NCBI GenBank assembly: GCA_031216445.1
Contig: CM062199.1
Span: forward strand, 6,668,501 to 6,732,500
DNA length: 64,000 nucleotides
From: Lateolabrax maculatus
Taxonomy: Eukaryota > Chordata > Actinopteri > Acropomatiformes > Lateolabracidae
Direction: 5' to 3'
In this document: piece by piece, positions 24,301-39,300 of the stretch
Layout of the letters: the number at the start of each line of letters is the position of its first letter
Numbering within the stretch: the first letter of the stretch is position 1
The notes under the pieces: generated by a model
Database searches by the model: none
What the model was told of the DNA's origin: nothing
Seen by the model: only the letters and a program-made list of their open reading frames with translations
Translations under genes and position numbers: made by a program

Positions 24301-27300
24301 TATAATAAAATTGTCAAATTTAAAGACCTGAAAACGGTTACAAAGTCTCATTTTTCAGCAGCACTGGTTTCTAAAACATTTGGCCTGCGAGAGCTCACAT
24401 CAGTGAAACCCTACATAAGAATGTCTTCTTGTTCTCAATGTTAAGTTCGGGGCTCTAAAAGAAACACAAAAATTATGTGCAATTTGCCTTGTTAGGGTTT
24501 CGGGTTGCAGAAAGTTGGAATGGGTCAATGTGAATGATTTCATGGGTAGCGGTAGGTGAGTGGAAGGCAGGAAGTTAGCCGGCCGTGGGTGGAACCCCCT
24601 TGTATATGTGGAGGTTTCTGGCAGCCCCGAGAGCAGTCTGTCACGCTTGCTTTGGACTCATAAAAACGTACCTGAGACGGAGTTGGGGTTTCTGCTGGAT
24701 CTCACTGCAGCCCTAATTGCTCTCGGGCTGCTTCAGAGAAAACCTCCCAGCAAGCCTACGGCTGTAGAGTAAAAGTGCTACACTCCAAACATGCCGTCAT
24801 TCTTCATGTTGTGAGCCTGACTGTTTCGCATGAATGAAAGTCCAAAACTTCACCTGAACATGCTAGATACTTATCAATGAATATCTGCAAGGCCATTTCA
24901 CTATGTAACTTTAATTGTATGGTTTGAATTATGTCTTTTTTTTTTAAATTGTCAAACGCAATAGTTTCAAAGATGAAGAACAAAAAATGGTCTTGGATTT
25001 TGTTAAGGAATTATTCGACTTTTTGGGTTCTTGCTTTTTTTGGCAAGAGTTAGATGAGAAGATTAAAAATCTGCCTTCCAGCACCTCTAAAGCTCACTAA
25101 ATAACACTTTCTATATTAATTGTTTAATCTGTACTAAAACCAGAATGTAAAAACAATAAATTGTTTTTTGTACAAAGCCAGCCTAGATGTTTCCCCCTTT
25201 TCTAGATGAAAGCGAAAAAGAACGCTTCCCAAAATATTCTTTTAAAACATACACATTATAAATTTCCCACTTTAAATGCAATTTAACAAAGGGATTCCCC
25301 TTGCAATTCAAATTGCATCTTTCTTTATTTGTCCCACAAAATCATATTCAGCCTAGCTGTCACCATACATTGATGGGCGAGGAAGGGGATATGTGAAGGG
25401 TCCTTCATGTGGTTCATGAACCCACTATACCAGCTCTCTGCCTTGTAGACACGACGCATTGAGGCCCTTATTACGTCTTTGTGTTAAAAAGTCCTTAAAG
25501 AGGCTTCTTCTTCATATGGACCCTGGTTTTTGTAAATACAATACTTGAGGCTCAGAGGGATCTTCAGTTAGCTGTCAGAAGTGGGAACTGCGGATTTGTT
25601 TTGTTTCACGTAATATGAATTCCGTGGTTGAAATCGTATCGCATCGGTTTATCATTTGCAGGGAGGGGCGCTTCGTACGGCGTGTACACCCTTCTCCTGT
25701 CTTGAAAAACTTATAGGCCTATGGTGAACCTGGTATCCATAAGCTCACAATGACCACTTTCTGTGCGGCCTCTCTGTATGTCTGAATCACTCCGGTTTCA
25801 ACGTGACTGACAGAAGAAACACTAGAAGAGCAGAGGCATTACATGATTTGCGGGGAAAGAAGAAGCCATCGGGCAGTCGAGCATGTGTCGAAGCATGACA
25901 CATACCATGTTCTTTTTTCGTTCGGATGGACTGGGTTTGAATGTGTCTGCTGTTTGAGAAGAGGAGAAAAAACACCATATGCAAAGTTGAAACCACATCC
26001 ATAACTCAGAACGCACTAAACATACAGCTTTATGCTCCTGCCAAATTAGGTTAAGCTGCAATGATCTATAGAGACTCCAGAACCAACACTTAACCCATTG
26101 CCCTTTGATTTTCTTTTCTTTAGTGCCAATTAAAAACATGGGTGCTATATGCTTTGGCAAACTGTTTTCAAATTTCATGCCAATAATGTACGCTGAGGTG
26201 AAAATCTTTACTCACAAGCCTCGTCCAAATACTCATTTCTACAGTTTCAGTTCTGCCGTGAAGGAGCTACTCTTATATTTCCTCTAGTCTCAAAAATCAG
26301 ATTCAGATGAATGAGTGTTTTCTTTAAGAATGGCTGAAACCTGCTGGCAGTCGACAGATTGATGTAAAGTGCGCTAGACATTATGCCGGTCGTGTAGGAC
26401 GTGAGTTGGACAGCGCTGCTCCAGACACTGTGAATTGTGGCCTCCTTCCTGACATACCTGTGGCCTGAACCTCCAAACCTTTCCACAGACACACACACAA
26501 GCTAATCTCCCAAGATCAGCACCAAAAGAGTTTCTCTCCAGCCTTTCCTCCCCCCCCGCCAATCGTACGCTAATTCCAGGATGTGGGATCTGCAGCATTC
26601 AAACGGCGTGTGATTATGTTATCCTCAATCAGCGTGCATTGCGAGATTAGCAACCGGCAAAACAAATGTTTGACAACAAAGAGTGAGCAGGATTTTCGAG
26701 CCAGAGTCTTGAAGAGACTTTTCAGCGATTCTAATTTCCTCTGCTGATTGATCTAAGATGACCACAGGCCCTGATTTTATTTTTCTATTATTGTTACGAT
26801 AGAATTGTTAGCACACTGTTAATAGTTATAGAGCTGAGCCCGCTCAAAATGGGTCGGAGAAATAAGCTTTCCAGCCTCACAGCTCTTCACTTTTGCCAAC
26901 TTGGCTTTCCCTTTCTGTCAGTGTTGTGTTCAAGTCTGGCGAGGGCAGAGGGAGTAAATGTGACCAAGTTACTGTGAATGTCAGTTTGCTGTAAACACAT
27001 CCAGACTGTATATTCTACTGAAATATATGGTTAAGTATGGGGTTTGGGCTAATGTTGCCGTTTAGTTTTACTGAATGGAAGGATTGACAGAATGAAATAC
27101 GAGATATATTTGAGAAATTATGGTTGTGGTGTTACCTGACGGGAAAGAGAAACACTTTTAATACAGCTGCAGTTACTTTTTGTAAATAAAAGTGACATTT
27201 ACTATGTTTTTATGTAAGTATTTTCATTTTATATGTGTGAAAATAGCCCCCGTGTCCAACAAGTAAAACCAACTGACTGAATATGTTGTATTGCATTAAG

Positions 27301-30209
27301 AGAGGCAACCGGCATTGACAGAACTGAAATAAGAAATAATATCTTAGACACTGGATTGACAGTTGAATATAAGACAAAATTTTCCATCTGAGAATTGGAA
27401 GAGCCAAAACTAGTAATAATTTGTGGTTCTCATTGCTGCTTCATGTCGTACCGAGCGAGTGCCGACTGGAGATGAACAACCACCAGTCTGTGTGATGAAT
27501 AGGCTCGGAGCGCACACCCCGGCGCTGCCGTGATCGATGGGGTGTCGCTGTAAGCCTCATCCCTAAAGACCATAAGAGACACATTCTGATTAGCACTTAA
27601 TCTTACTTCCATCCACCCCGGCTTCAGGAGAATGAGTGTAGTTTGGCAGAGCCAGCATACCTTTCTGAACACACTCTCCCAGCTCACCAACAAAAGAAAT
27701 GAAAAAAGATGAGTCTGACATCCGCTGACTGATTTTCACATGATTACAAACTGATGCTTGCACTGGGCCCACTTAGCGCTCACTTTTGTCTGGGTGAATC
27801 TGTTCGGAGAAATCTAATATGCGGATCCACGGCCAGTAACGCAGGCATGCTCTGCTCTGTCTCTCAGGGTTTGTCCAGTTTGCTGCACAGTGTTTTATTA
27901 AGCATTGTGGTAGGTCGCTCGGTTTGAGCGGCACTGTTACCCGGTCCCTGCTTGTGATATTTAAGACTTGGCTTAGATCAATTGAAGTGTCTCTCGTTTG
28001 GAGAGATTGGATTCGCCCAAGGACATTTTCCTGTAAACGGGACGCTAAGGAGTTTACACTGAAAGTCACTTATTGTGGAATGGACTGTCTTTTTACTGGC
28101 TCCTTTGTCTTCCGCAGGCAACTCGAGCCGGGGCCAGAGCCACTGCGGTTTTGGGGGCTTTCATCAGCTGTCTCAACACAATCGTTCAGGGGGCCAGCTC
28201 TGACCAGAATTAATGCAATATTCACATTCATAACCAATCAGCATTCGAACGTTGAGAGGGGAGCCAGAGTTTGCATGAATGACAAATTGTTGAATTGAAC
28301 ATATTTACTGTGAATTGAGGAATATCCTGCTGATATATCTATTATGGTTGTCTTGGTTTTATTCTTGTACTCGGGTTGTCTTCTACTGGTCAGCCCTCCC
28401 ACATTTGAGTCTGTTTCCTCAAGTTCACCCTGTCCTTGTCGTTGGGTGAAGTCAGGGTCATACACAGATGGGTGGCGAACGAATTCTGCTTTTCTGTTGC
28501 TTATACAGAATAAACAGCCTCCTGAACCAAAAACTAACAATCGCACTGACTTCATATCTAAACATCACTACACTGGCACTGGCAATGATCCTCCTTCAGA
28601 GTAAAAGATGAGTATGAATCCGATGATCAATAAGGGATGGGTGCATTAAAGCTTTCCCATCCTTTTTGGCAATCGCCGATCACTTTCATGTTACATGACG
28701 GATGATGGACTCCAAAAATTGGAGACACTTCAATGACAATCCTCAAAGGCATTTATGGGTGTTGCACTCGTTTGTTTATACAACATTGACAAAAGTAGTT
28801 GTGTGAAAAAAAAGGGCTTGAAATTGAAGTTTAAACCCTGCCAGCTTTCCGACTTCTGCACGCCGGGCCGACCATCGCGTGAAGCTGTGAAGCGTGTGTG
28901 GGGGGCGGACGGGGTTTCAGATACCGTTCAACCGCCCAACAACACCTTTCCGTATTTAATTCCATCTTACTAATCACCTTTGCTGTTTGCTCCTCTGTGT
29001 TTGTCCTGCAGCTAGCTATGGAGCGTACCCCATCTGTAAAGGCTGCTCGGTGTGCTCCAGGGACAACGGCTGTGTAAACTGCCAGCCCAAACTCTTCCTG
29101 TTTCTGCGGCGGGAGAGGATGAGACAGTACGGGGAGTGTCTTCACGACTGTCCAGCCGGATACTACGGCATGCGCAGCCCTGAACTCAACATGTGCTCCA
29201 GTAAGTCCACCCAGCCTCCCTCGCACCCCACCTCACCGCTGACTTTCCCCTCCTTTTCTCAACACCCACACCACCCCAGACCCACATGCACACCCCCTCA
29301 ACTTCCCCCTTTTCCCACAACACATGATTTATTGTCAATTATTCAGAGGAGACACACATACCTCGCAATTTGAACGGCTCATCTGTTCACACAGGTGGAT
29401 GTGAGTAGTGAAGCCTCGTCTTAGCAGTGTCTCCCTGTGGATTTAACAGTGAAGTTCAGCTAGGATGAGTGCTGTTTCTCATTTCTCTTTAACACTCCCT
29501 TTACACTTGCATTACCAAACATCCTACAGTCATGAGGATGTTTGAAGGGATGAAATCCAGGTGCAAATGCAACCAAGATGCAGTGAAGAATCGGCCAACC
29601 TATTTCACAGAGCAACATGTTAAAACCAGCCCTTTTGGCTATGTCATTCAGTATCATCTTAACTACAAAGATGATTATAAATAAGCACTATGGCATGGAA
29701 CTAACTTTTTTTGACTGTCTGCAGGGGCTTGTGCATTGAGACTTTCACCAGACAGTGTAATTTCTTGGCAGCCAAACTAGCTTTGGACTTTTGAACAGAA
29801 AGCCAGTCACAGCTGAAGTGTCCACGTCCTCCAACAACAACTGTACGTTCATTAGAGTTTGATGAGTAAAAACAAAGCATTTACCCTTAAGATTAGTGGC
29901 GTGTTTATGAGGAAGGCGAACATGATCTTATTCTAAACCCTTATGGACTGCAGTCAGTTTTTTACATTTTTTTTAACTAAACTGTTTTGTGGAAAACATC
30001 GTTTTGATTTAATAACTTTAAACAGACCACACTTTCACTCCACACACTCTGAATAAGGTTTTACTCCAAACAATAACAGTGAAAAATTTAAATGTTCTCA
30101 TGATTCTCGTTAAAGAATAACTCTAAAATCCAATTAATGAAATGTCTCCCTCTCCTCCTCATGTAGCACCCTGATCTCATAACCTTATTTTAGCATGGAA
30201 TATGCTCTA

Positions 30210-30302
<93 letters not shown>

Positions 30303-33300
30303 CTTTATAGGTTTACATGGAGCCCGAGGTGTTGGCTGAGTATTTCATATGAAAACAGAGAGGAACTTGAACTCATTTGGTTCCCTGTGCCAAACTCCTG
30401 ACAGACGCACTAAAATGAAGCCCCAGAGGAGGGTGTCCGGACCTTTAGGCCCAGTAATGCGAACATGTAGCAACCGCAGGAAGGGGAAAAAAAAACCTAC
30501 ATTCTGCTTACCCAATCACTGCAGATCTAGATGCAAGTACATCCGCTGGCTCCATTTGATTATGAAAATGAAAAAGCATGTTAAAGCTGCATCAGCCAAC
30601 TTTGGATGTTGGTACCCTGGAATTGAAACTTCAGAGCATGTTCATGTTTACCTGGACAAGCTGTGATGTTTCATCAGTGTTGGGTAGTAATGCATTAATT
30701 AGTAAGAAGCTAAAATTATTTTTTCACTAACAAGTTATCCTGGGAACCGGATGAATCTGCAAGCTCACGTTTTATTTGCTCTGGCAGATACGTCTGGATG
30801 ATGTTTCAGTGCTCTGCTTGGTTGTCTGCGCCCATGATAATGCCCCTTGGAAAACAAAAATGAACTGAGAGGTTCCAGACTAACACGCATTTGCGAATTA
30901 GTCTGACGATGCCAGGCTACTAACAAATAACATTGGAAGCTGCTTTGGAGTTTTTAAAGGCACTATTTCTCAAGTAACTTCTCCAACAGTGTTAAATAAA
31001 GAAGGCCAAGTATATGAGAAAATTAAAATTATGAATCTAACATTGTCCAGATGGAAAGAAGGAAGAGACACTTTTGGATTTCATTATCATTTGCAGTGGA
31101 ATATTTCCAAACAGTGTCAATAGCAAACATCAGAATTCCATTTTAGCAAATCTATGTGATTGGATTTTGGTCTCTGTTGAGAATCAGTAGTCACGCAATA
31201 ATGGCAGCACCCATGGAGGCGCTGGTCATGACAAACCATTAACTAAAAGGCAGTAGGGTGTAATAATGGTATATTTGCCTTCATTTAATAAAAAAAATAC
31301 ATACTATCATATTGCAAAACCTTTTCTGCACCGCTGACTGTTCAATAGTCTATAAAGAACACCAGTTTGTCTCGTTCAGCAATGGTTTTTATTGAAGTTT
31401 GGCGTCAAGCACCTGGAACGATTGGAGGTCGGAAATTAGAAATTTCAACAGGGAAATTGCGACTTCCAACTGTGTCTGGTACAAAGCATTAGGCTTTTTC
31501 TTCAGTAGTTTTTCAGAAAATTCTTGTCACTGCAGTTTTAAACAGTAACAGTCACTTCACCCTATTTTTATGACTCAGAGAAAATTGGAAGAGAAAGACA
31601 TCTTGTTCTCTGGTGAAAATCCTTTTTTTTTTTTTACTTTAACCCTGCTGTCCTAACCGCTGTATCCCCATGCTGGGTGAATTTTGACTTTAACTGGTCC
31701 TGATGTGTGGCAAGTTAATCTGAATCCCTCTCCATACAAACTGCTCATAGAACAACATCTTGTATTGTCACGTAGCATCAGATCTCAGAGCAAGACCTAC
31801 TTTGATGTGATCGCTGCTTCAGTCATGGCTCTCTAATCCAGTTTCCCATTTGACCCTAATTCTCAGCTGCGCTCCGCATGTCATTTTCACTAAACAGCTC
31901 ACGTCCAACCTCCATAAATGGGTATTTTATATGGTGGGAAGCTAATTGTCCGGTCAGTGTATATTATTTGTGAGTTGATACAGGCAACCGGTACGCTCAA
32001 AGGCGCAGTGGACAAATGCCGGTGAGGGGTTCTCCGACGACGCGGTCAGAGCTGCCGTGTGCTCCTGGTTTCCAAAGAGGCCTGGAACGTGGCATTACGT
32101 CTCTGTTATCATGGGCTTTTCAAACACAGGCTCTGAAATCACTTAGGGAGCAGCTGCTTATTATTACACAAGAGTTTGTCTGTGTGATCTTATCTCATTC
32201 AAAAAAATTTTTGTGGACTGCCTGGGTAAAGGAAAACAAGAGCTAGACAAGCCAGAGGTTTATACACTCGGCCACTCGCTGGCTGAAACCTCGCTTTCAG
32301 TTTTCTGAGGGGGGCTTCTGAAGCATGTGACAGAGAGAGCTATGGAGACAAGGGATCAACAGCTAGCAATATCATGCAGTTTGACGCAAGGAAGGTCACA
32401 CAGATAGTTTAACTGATAAGGCGTGCGATAGTGCCAGTGCAATACTACTAATTTTAGACTGAAATGGTCAGTTTGTGAAACTTTGCTTTATGACTTTTAG
32501 TTTAAGATCGGCCGATTCACCATTATTTTTGGTCTCTGTGAGGATAGACTGTCTCATTTGTGGAGGAGGAGCGGGTTCAGCGTGGCCTTCTGGTCCTCCA
32601 AAAGACCCACATTAAATGGTCTCATCCTTCGTAGGATCCATTGTAACCCCTGAATTGAGGCACAGGTATAATTATCACAGTCTCACATAGCAACAATTTA
32701 CTGTAGACTTTCTCCTTCACCTGACCTGCTTGTCTTTGGACTGTGGGCGCAAATAGAAGGAACATTTAAACTCTGGACGCAAAAGTAAAAAAGACAATTG
32801 AACAATAAAATTACTTTTTAGGTATGCAATTTGCAAAGTATGCAAAGAAATGTGCATTCATTGCTGGTTTTAGAGACTTTAGTTTGAGAGGAACCACCTA
32901 CGACAGTATTCCCAGCCCTTCAAAAAAGACCAGAACCAGCATACCCTAATTTGGAATCCTAATTTATCTGCCTCACCATACATAACCTACTAATTTCTCA
33001 GGACTACTTGAGAAACTGTGCTTCACGTGATGAATTTTAAATGTAAGGCTCACTGTGCTGGGGGTTTTTCCCTACTCTGCTGTGAAAATAACACCATAAT
33101 TAGAGCCAAAAACAATGGGAACTATACTTTCCGCAACATAACATAACTGGAAGCCCATTTACAGCTACACTTCAGCTGGAGTCCAAAGAGGCCCGAGACA
33201 TGGGAGCCACAGTGTTAACTACCATTGCTGAGCTGTAGCTGGTTCATTAGCAATGCCTTTTTGTTGCATAATACCTTTCTGTGTGTCCATATATTATGTT

Positions 33301-36300
33301 CCTGGGTCTTAGCTTTGCAAGAACTCTTTTCAGCAGCTAATGGACGTGTTGATATGAGCTATAAACCATATGCAGGAACTCCAGTGTTATCCACAGGGGT
33401 TCTTATCAGCCGCCCAGAAGAGGCCCCACACCAGTGTCTGCGGGTGTCAACCCGCTGCTCCACAGGAAAGATTTGTAGCAACGGTCACACAGTGTACTGC
33501 TTTATGTACAGCCAAATCTGTGTGAATGCGGTGCAGTCATGCTCTCGCCTCAGTCACATTTCGTAATACCTCGGTTTTAACATACATTCCCCAGCCAAAG
33601 AATATTCTGTCATTTTGTATCACAAGCAGGCTCTCTGGCTGAAAGAATTATGAGCTGAAAGGCGACTATCAGAGCTGTCTTTTAAAAGAGAGAAAGTGTT
33701 GAGAGGGTCAGCATGGGAGCAGGGCTGCATTCAAAACTTCCTCCCTCGGGGTGTATTATCGACCCCCCACTGCTACACACACATATACACACTCTAACCA
33801 CCAACCCAGTTGCTTTACCCCACTGCAGTGGGCTTTAAAACATGCAGAACCCCCAGCTGTGTTTGCTGCCAACCAACAACCAATCTGATCATGGCTTGAG
33901 ATTGCCAATATCCTGGAAATGTGGTTTAAATATCACAGCTCATTCAGTGCCAGCGTAATATGCCACTAGAGACTCTTCTGTCAGAGGTAATTCTTTTGCA
34001 TTGTGTGATTTCTTTTTAGCTGCATTTCTGGGACTGATGAAATCTGTTACCAAATCCCATTGTTGTATTTCCCGCTGCTTTGTCACATCAAATTAGGGTT
34101 GGAAGTCGAAGGTGATTGGATGTTTCTTTTCCAAGATCGTTTTAGTTTTAAGGAACATCATGGGAACCTGTTGGGCTGGAGGTGGATAAGAGCCATGCAT
34201 CATGGGCCTCAGCCAAATGGCTACCAAGGCTGTGTAAAGAACCTAACATGGGTTTTGCAACCTTTAGTTGGCAGCGCTGGCAGCTCTCTCTCCCACTCTT
34301 CCTCGCAATGTCTCTCGTTCAAGCTCTGTCTTTCTCGCTCTATTTCTGAGCTTGTGGGTATTTCCATTGCACAGTCTAACCAACAAAAAGACCAGTTGCT
34401 TTTGGCCTTTAAACCTTACCAAGGGACATTTAATCATCACAGCTTTACTAACCGTACTTTCGGATTTGCCAGACAATACAATGGACCCACCAAACCAAGC
34501 CCTGCTCCCAGGACATTACAGCCAGACGCAGAGTTGAATTGGGTTTTTTCTCAAAACACTGTGTAATTGTGCATTCTATAGTGTGAGTGAGAGGGCTGTC
34601 TGTGCTTGACCACTGTCTGAAGCTTGAGCTGTCTGTGTGTATGCTGGAGCTGGCTGAGCAGATAGAGGAGCAGATCCTGGAATTTCACAGACTGTGTTCC
34701 TTGGAATGAAGTAGCTAGGAAGACCACTGACACATCTGTCACCCCTGTTCTCTCTCTGGGAGATGCTGATTGACAGGAACAGCACCCCGGCTTTACCTAG
34801 CTCTACGCCGGAGTGCGGAGGAGCACCCATGTGGAAAAAACAGCATGGAGAGAGTTGGGAAGAACATGGCAGCTGTGGCCTTTGCCATGAACTTCTGCCA
34901 TCCGCAGCTCCACACGACATGGCTGGGTGGCAGCGAGCAAGCCAGAGCTTCCATGTCAGCCAAACCCGGGGCCTAGAGAGTAGGTCAGAGCTGTTCGACT
35001 CAGCTTGGAGGCGAAGGATGGAAAAATAGGGCTTGTTTTCCCCCTCACACTGCCAGGCCTTTTACGACATGGACACTCCTGCTGCGCAACATCGGGTCTG
35101 GTTAGCTTTGTGGAGGAGGCTGAGACTCTCTCGGTAGACAACCCACCTCCAGCTCAGATAACGTTAAAGACCTCGTTTGCAACACGGGAGATTCATCATA
35201 TTCACAAAATGATTTAGCACCCTTTCTTTACACAGTGAATATCCATTTAAATAAATAGAGTGATTACACATGAAACTGTCAGCCTGCAGAAGTTGACTGA
35301 AGCTGACATGATACTTTGAGTGTCCGTGATAAAATCAGCGGGTTCCTTATCCAGACCACAGCAGAGGGACCGGCTTCTGCCAAGCATTCGCCATTAGATC
35401 ACAAGTGATGCTCGGTGACTCATCTCTAAAATGCACTTGACGTGCAAACCGCGTAAAATTCAAGTGCAAAATCAAACACACAACATGGATACGGGTAAAG
35501 GGTGGAACTGGTGCAGTGCTGATCCTCAAACTTTACTGGCAGCTTTTGAAATTCCTCTCAGAGCTGCAACATAAGGCTTTTCCTCCTGTGTTCATAATAT
35601 AACTCACAGCCAGAACCAGGTTGGGAGATAATGATGATAATACGTTTAAGTCCCAGGAACACCGGGCCTTCAATGGGATCTGATGACCTCATTATTTCTC
35701 ATTAGTCTCCCTGAGGCACCTCGATGAAGACTTTAAAGGTGGTCCAGAGGTTAATCCCGCATGGAGAATGAACCCGCTCTCCTCTGTCTGTTCCTGAACC
35801 GCCTACTCGGCCAGTGATCAGTGTGGGAGCTTCTCCCTTGTCACAGATAACCCATGCTGTCCCAGATAGCCTTTTGCCAGATAACTGGACAGAGGAATAA
35901 ATGTATGTCATAGTGATCCCTTCCGACCCACCTCGTTCCCTGATGACCTCTGACCTTCCAGCTTTGCCTCCCTGCATTCTCAATCCCATGGAGCCGCATT
36001 GATGTGTCATCCACCTCATCCATCTCTCAGAGTGACATTATTACTTATCTTCTATTTAGAGAACAGGATCTCAGAGCATTTGCGCCATTGCCTTACTACA
36101 TCTGAAACTGAAATCAACAGTGATGTTTTAATCAAAAACCTTGTCAAGTGCTACTGCTGCTGCAAGGATACAGTATTTTGCACAGCTGTGTTGCTCGTAT
36201 TAACTGTCAATAACTGAGGATTGCACAACAACCCCAGTGCTTGAGAGTACTGCCAGATGTTCTTGTTCCCCCTCTTACTCTTTTATTTTTTTGTTTTGGA

Positions 36301-39300
36301 GCTAAATGTCTCTCGGGTGATGACAGGCCTAGGAAGTGTGAAGGGTAAAAGACAGCTTTGTGCTTTCCAATTAGCTCAGTGATTTATTAGCTTGCTCCCT
36401 GTATTGGGCTTGTCTTGTATCAAACCCATGTCTGACCAATTCAGTTTCAACCAGAAAGGAGTGGATAAGGGGACAGAGAGCTGAAAAAGGAAAAGCAAAA
36501 TGCATTTACACCCTTCGACTCACACATTCCACACCAAATTCTCTACAGCACAGCATAACTCCAGAGATCCAAGACATATGTTGAATTATCGGATAAAATA
36601 AAAGTATTACAAAAGTATTCCCTAGATAAGCTAAATGATATCAGATGATTGAATTAATAATATAAAAATAATGTGAGAACACAGGAAATTACCAAAGAGA
36701 TCAGTGACTTACGGTCAATGTACCTACTTTTTCCAGAATGTGGAGTACAGCTTCATTGCAGAGTGGGTCTATCTCCAGCAATATCTGATTGGTATGTGTG
36801 TGTTTGTGCATGTGTGTGTGTGTGTGTGTCCATGGTTTGTTTAGACTGGTCGGGAAAGCGTGAGACCAGAGTGAGTGGGCAGAGGCCATACTTTAGGGTT
36901 CAAAGTAAAGCGGGGAGGGACCCCCTCGTTTTGGAGGAATGTCGAGGAGGAGGCCTGATGGTTAGCTGGAGATGGTGTAATTAAGGGGTGTGATTGTGAG
37001 AACCTTCCCTTCCCCGGGCCCTGCAAGGGTCACAGATAAAAGAGCAGCCCTCAGCCTCCGTCGCTCTCACATGTGGAAAATCACAGTAACGCAGGTTTGC
37101 GCGTCGCGAAATGCTCACGCGCTAATGAGTGGTTGCGTCCCCGTGCGAGACACAAACAGAGGAGCAGATGACACCCTACCTGGAAAGCCCCATGCATAGC
37201 GGTGGGAGATGGTGGCTGCAGGTTATAGATTGTGGCTTCCCGACATTGGAAGCCTATTGAGCCATAGGCCCACATAGATCTTCTGAGGAGCATCATAAAT
37301 TAGACAGCTCTGGGAGGTTCCTTCTAATCATGTGGGCCTGTGCGTCTCCCTGTTGGTGTGGTTGTTGTAATTTGGCCCTGCCTGACTTGCTATTTGCAGA
37401 GTAAGAGCTTGATGACACATTGCTGTGCCTTTCTTTGCAAGCACTGTGTGTCATGAGCAGCGGCAGGGTGTGGCGTGGGAGGATAAGTATGCTGTTGTGT
37501 TTGCTGACTAAATGCATCAGCATTTGTTTGGCAAGGCGGCGCGAAAAGTTGTTGTCCCCTCCCCACGCCTCTCCCTTCTTAACCCACCTTCCACCTTTCG
37601 TATCGTAGCCAAAACTTAAAGGATCCACACAGCTGGCCAGCATTTTGATCGTGAGCCATCGCACCTTAATGGAAACCTGACTTCCCAATAATCCTCAGTT
37701 ATGGAAACAGACACAGAGTGGAGCAGTGTGGAGTGATAAAATTGCATATTAAGGACACTATTCAGAGCCCTATTGGGATGTATTCTTGCTGTTGCATTAG
37801 TTAAAAACATGTGAGCTTGTGTGTTTGTACCCAGACGGTTGGATGTTGGTGCAATTCACTGAAAGAGGTCAGCGTGACATAATTCTTCACAGTCTCTGTT
37901 GATCTGTTTTCACACTGTTGATTCGCTCACTCTGAACAAGAACAGGAAGGTGTAAAAAAAAAAAAATCTCTGTCAGGCAAAACAAGTTTTCTGAAATAGA
38001 TTTGAGCCCCGGAGAGAAATGATTCACAGGGCATCGACGGTATACTCCTTTCATGAACCCCCTTCCCCAAACCCCTTAGCTTTCGATCAACTCCAGATGA
38101 GAGGGTTGCTCAGACCCTGATGACTCTCCCCTTTCTCTCCTTCTTCCTCCAGGGTGCAGGATAGAGAACTGTGAGTCCTGCTTCAGCAAAGACTTCTGCA
38201 CCAAGTGCAAGTCGGGTTTTTACCTACACAAAGGGCGCTGCTTTGATAAGTGCCCCGAGGGCTTTGCCCCGCTGGAAGAAACCATGGAGTGTGGAGGTAC
38301 GTGGAACAACACAGATATGTACAAAAAATGTTTCAGTAAACAACCTTGTCTTTTACCCCTTTCTTTACCCATGCACAGTATTCTATAACTTCTCACTTGG
38401 CCTGCTTATTTTGGACTGAAAAACAAGCAGTTCAACTGGGACCTCACACAAAGAGGTTATAGCATCCCAATAAAGCTCCTTCACCCTGTATAAAAGCTTG
38501 ACCTGGGGCCTTTGAGTTGCCTCTAAATTGCACTCTGCCATGGCTTCACCGCACATCACTGTTTCTGTGTGTCTCTGCAGAGGGCTGTGAGGTGGGCCAG
38601 TGGAGCGAATGGGGAGCTTGCACCAGGAGAAACAAAACCTGTGGCTATAAGTGGGGTCTGGAGACCCGGACGCGGCACATTGTAAAGAAACCACCCAAGG
38701 ACACAATACCTTGTCCCACCATCGCTGAGTCCAGGATGTGCAAAATGGCCGTGAGGCACTGCAGGAGAGGTAAGAATGTTATACAGTCATGTGTCGATGT
38801 GTGTAAGAGAGATATTCTGTCCCAATCCATCCATGTTCACTTTACACTACTCTGGCGAATATTAAAGAAAACAGCCCACTTATCCCATAGGGGAACTATT
38901 TCCCCCTCTCAGAGTTCCACCTGTTTCATGTAACCCTTGTACCTTGCACTCAGCCTTGTTTTCTCACCGTCTGCGTTTTTGAGGTGCACAGTGGTGTTTC
39001 CGCGCATGAAATATCAGTATTTTTCCATGGCGGCCTTCCTCGAGCCAGCTCTTTTTCTGAGGTATATTTTTCCCCCCTCAATCCCCATCCCCCTTCCTCT
39101 CCCCAGTGTAATTCTACAAAGTACGAACTGCAGGTTTCCTCAATGGCAGTCTCTGTTTCCTCCCGTCAGAGATATTTGCGGTGCACGCAGCGTGTATGTC
39201 AGGTCATTAAATGAGAAGTCAAATCTGGAATTTCTCTGTGTGTGAATACAGCTGAGGGAATTTTTTTTTATTTTTTATTTTTTAAAGTAAACCATTTCTC

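Larger units (their letters stand above)
7592..29011 (+). other. rspo2: rspo2 intron 2 (21.4 kb)
   Basis: Bounded by GTAACA and CCTGCAG. No internal exon or other gene is recognisable. Contents I can name are (TG)n tracts at 9321-9360, 17737-17758 and 19053-19112; a GAGAGG array near 9071-9126; A/T runs; a dispersed repeat at 14972-15425; a Tc1-type MITE at 15616-15812; and four pieces of a second repeat family at 13015-13155, 18310-18545, 21882-22271 and 25002-25195. I have no assignment for the sections between. Confidence 0.9.
29201..38152 (+). other. rspo2: rspo2 intron 3 (9.0 kb)
   Basis: Bounded by GTAAGT and CCTCCAG. It contains the (GA)n tract at 30211-30300, a (TG)n tract at 36794-36829, dispersed-repeat pieces at about 30575-30925, T/A runs, and otherwise unassigned sequence. 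No internal exon is recognised. Confidence 0.9.

Noticed and set aside
34060..34566. 168-codon open frame on the + strand, the longest in the window
   Set aside because: No recognisable domain and low-complexity Ser/Leu-rich content. Overlapping frames are open too, there are no splice-linked partners, and it sits inside an rspo2 intron.
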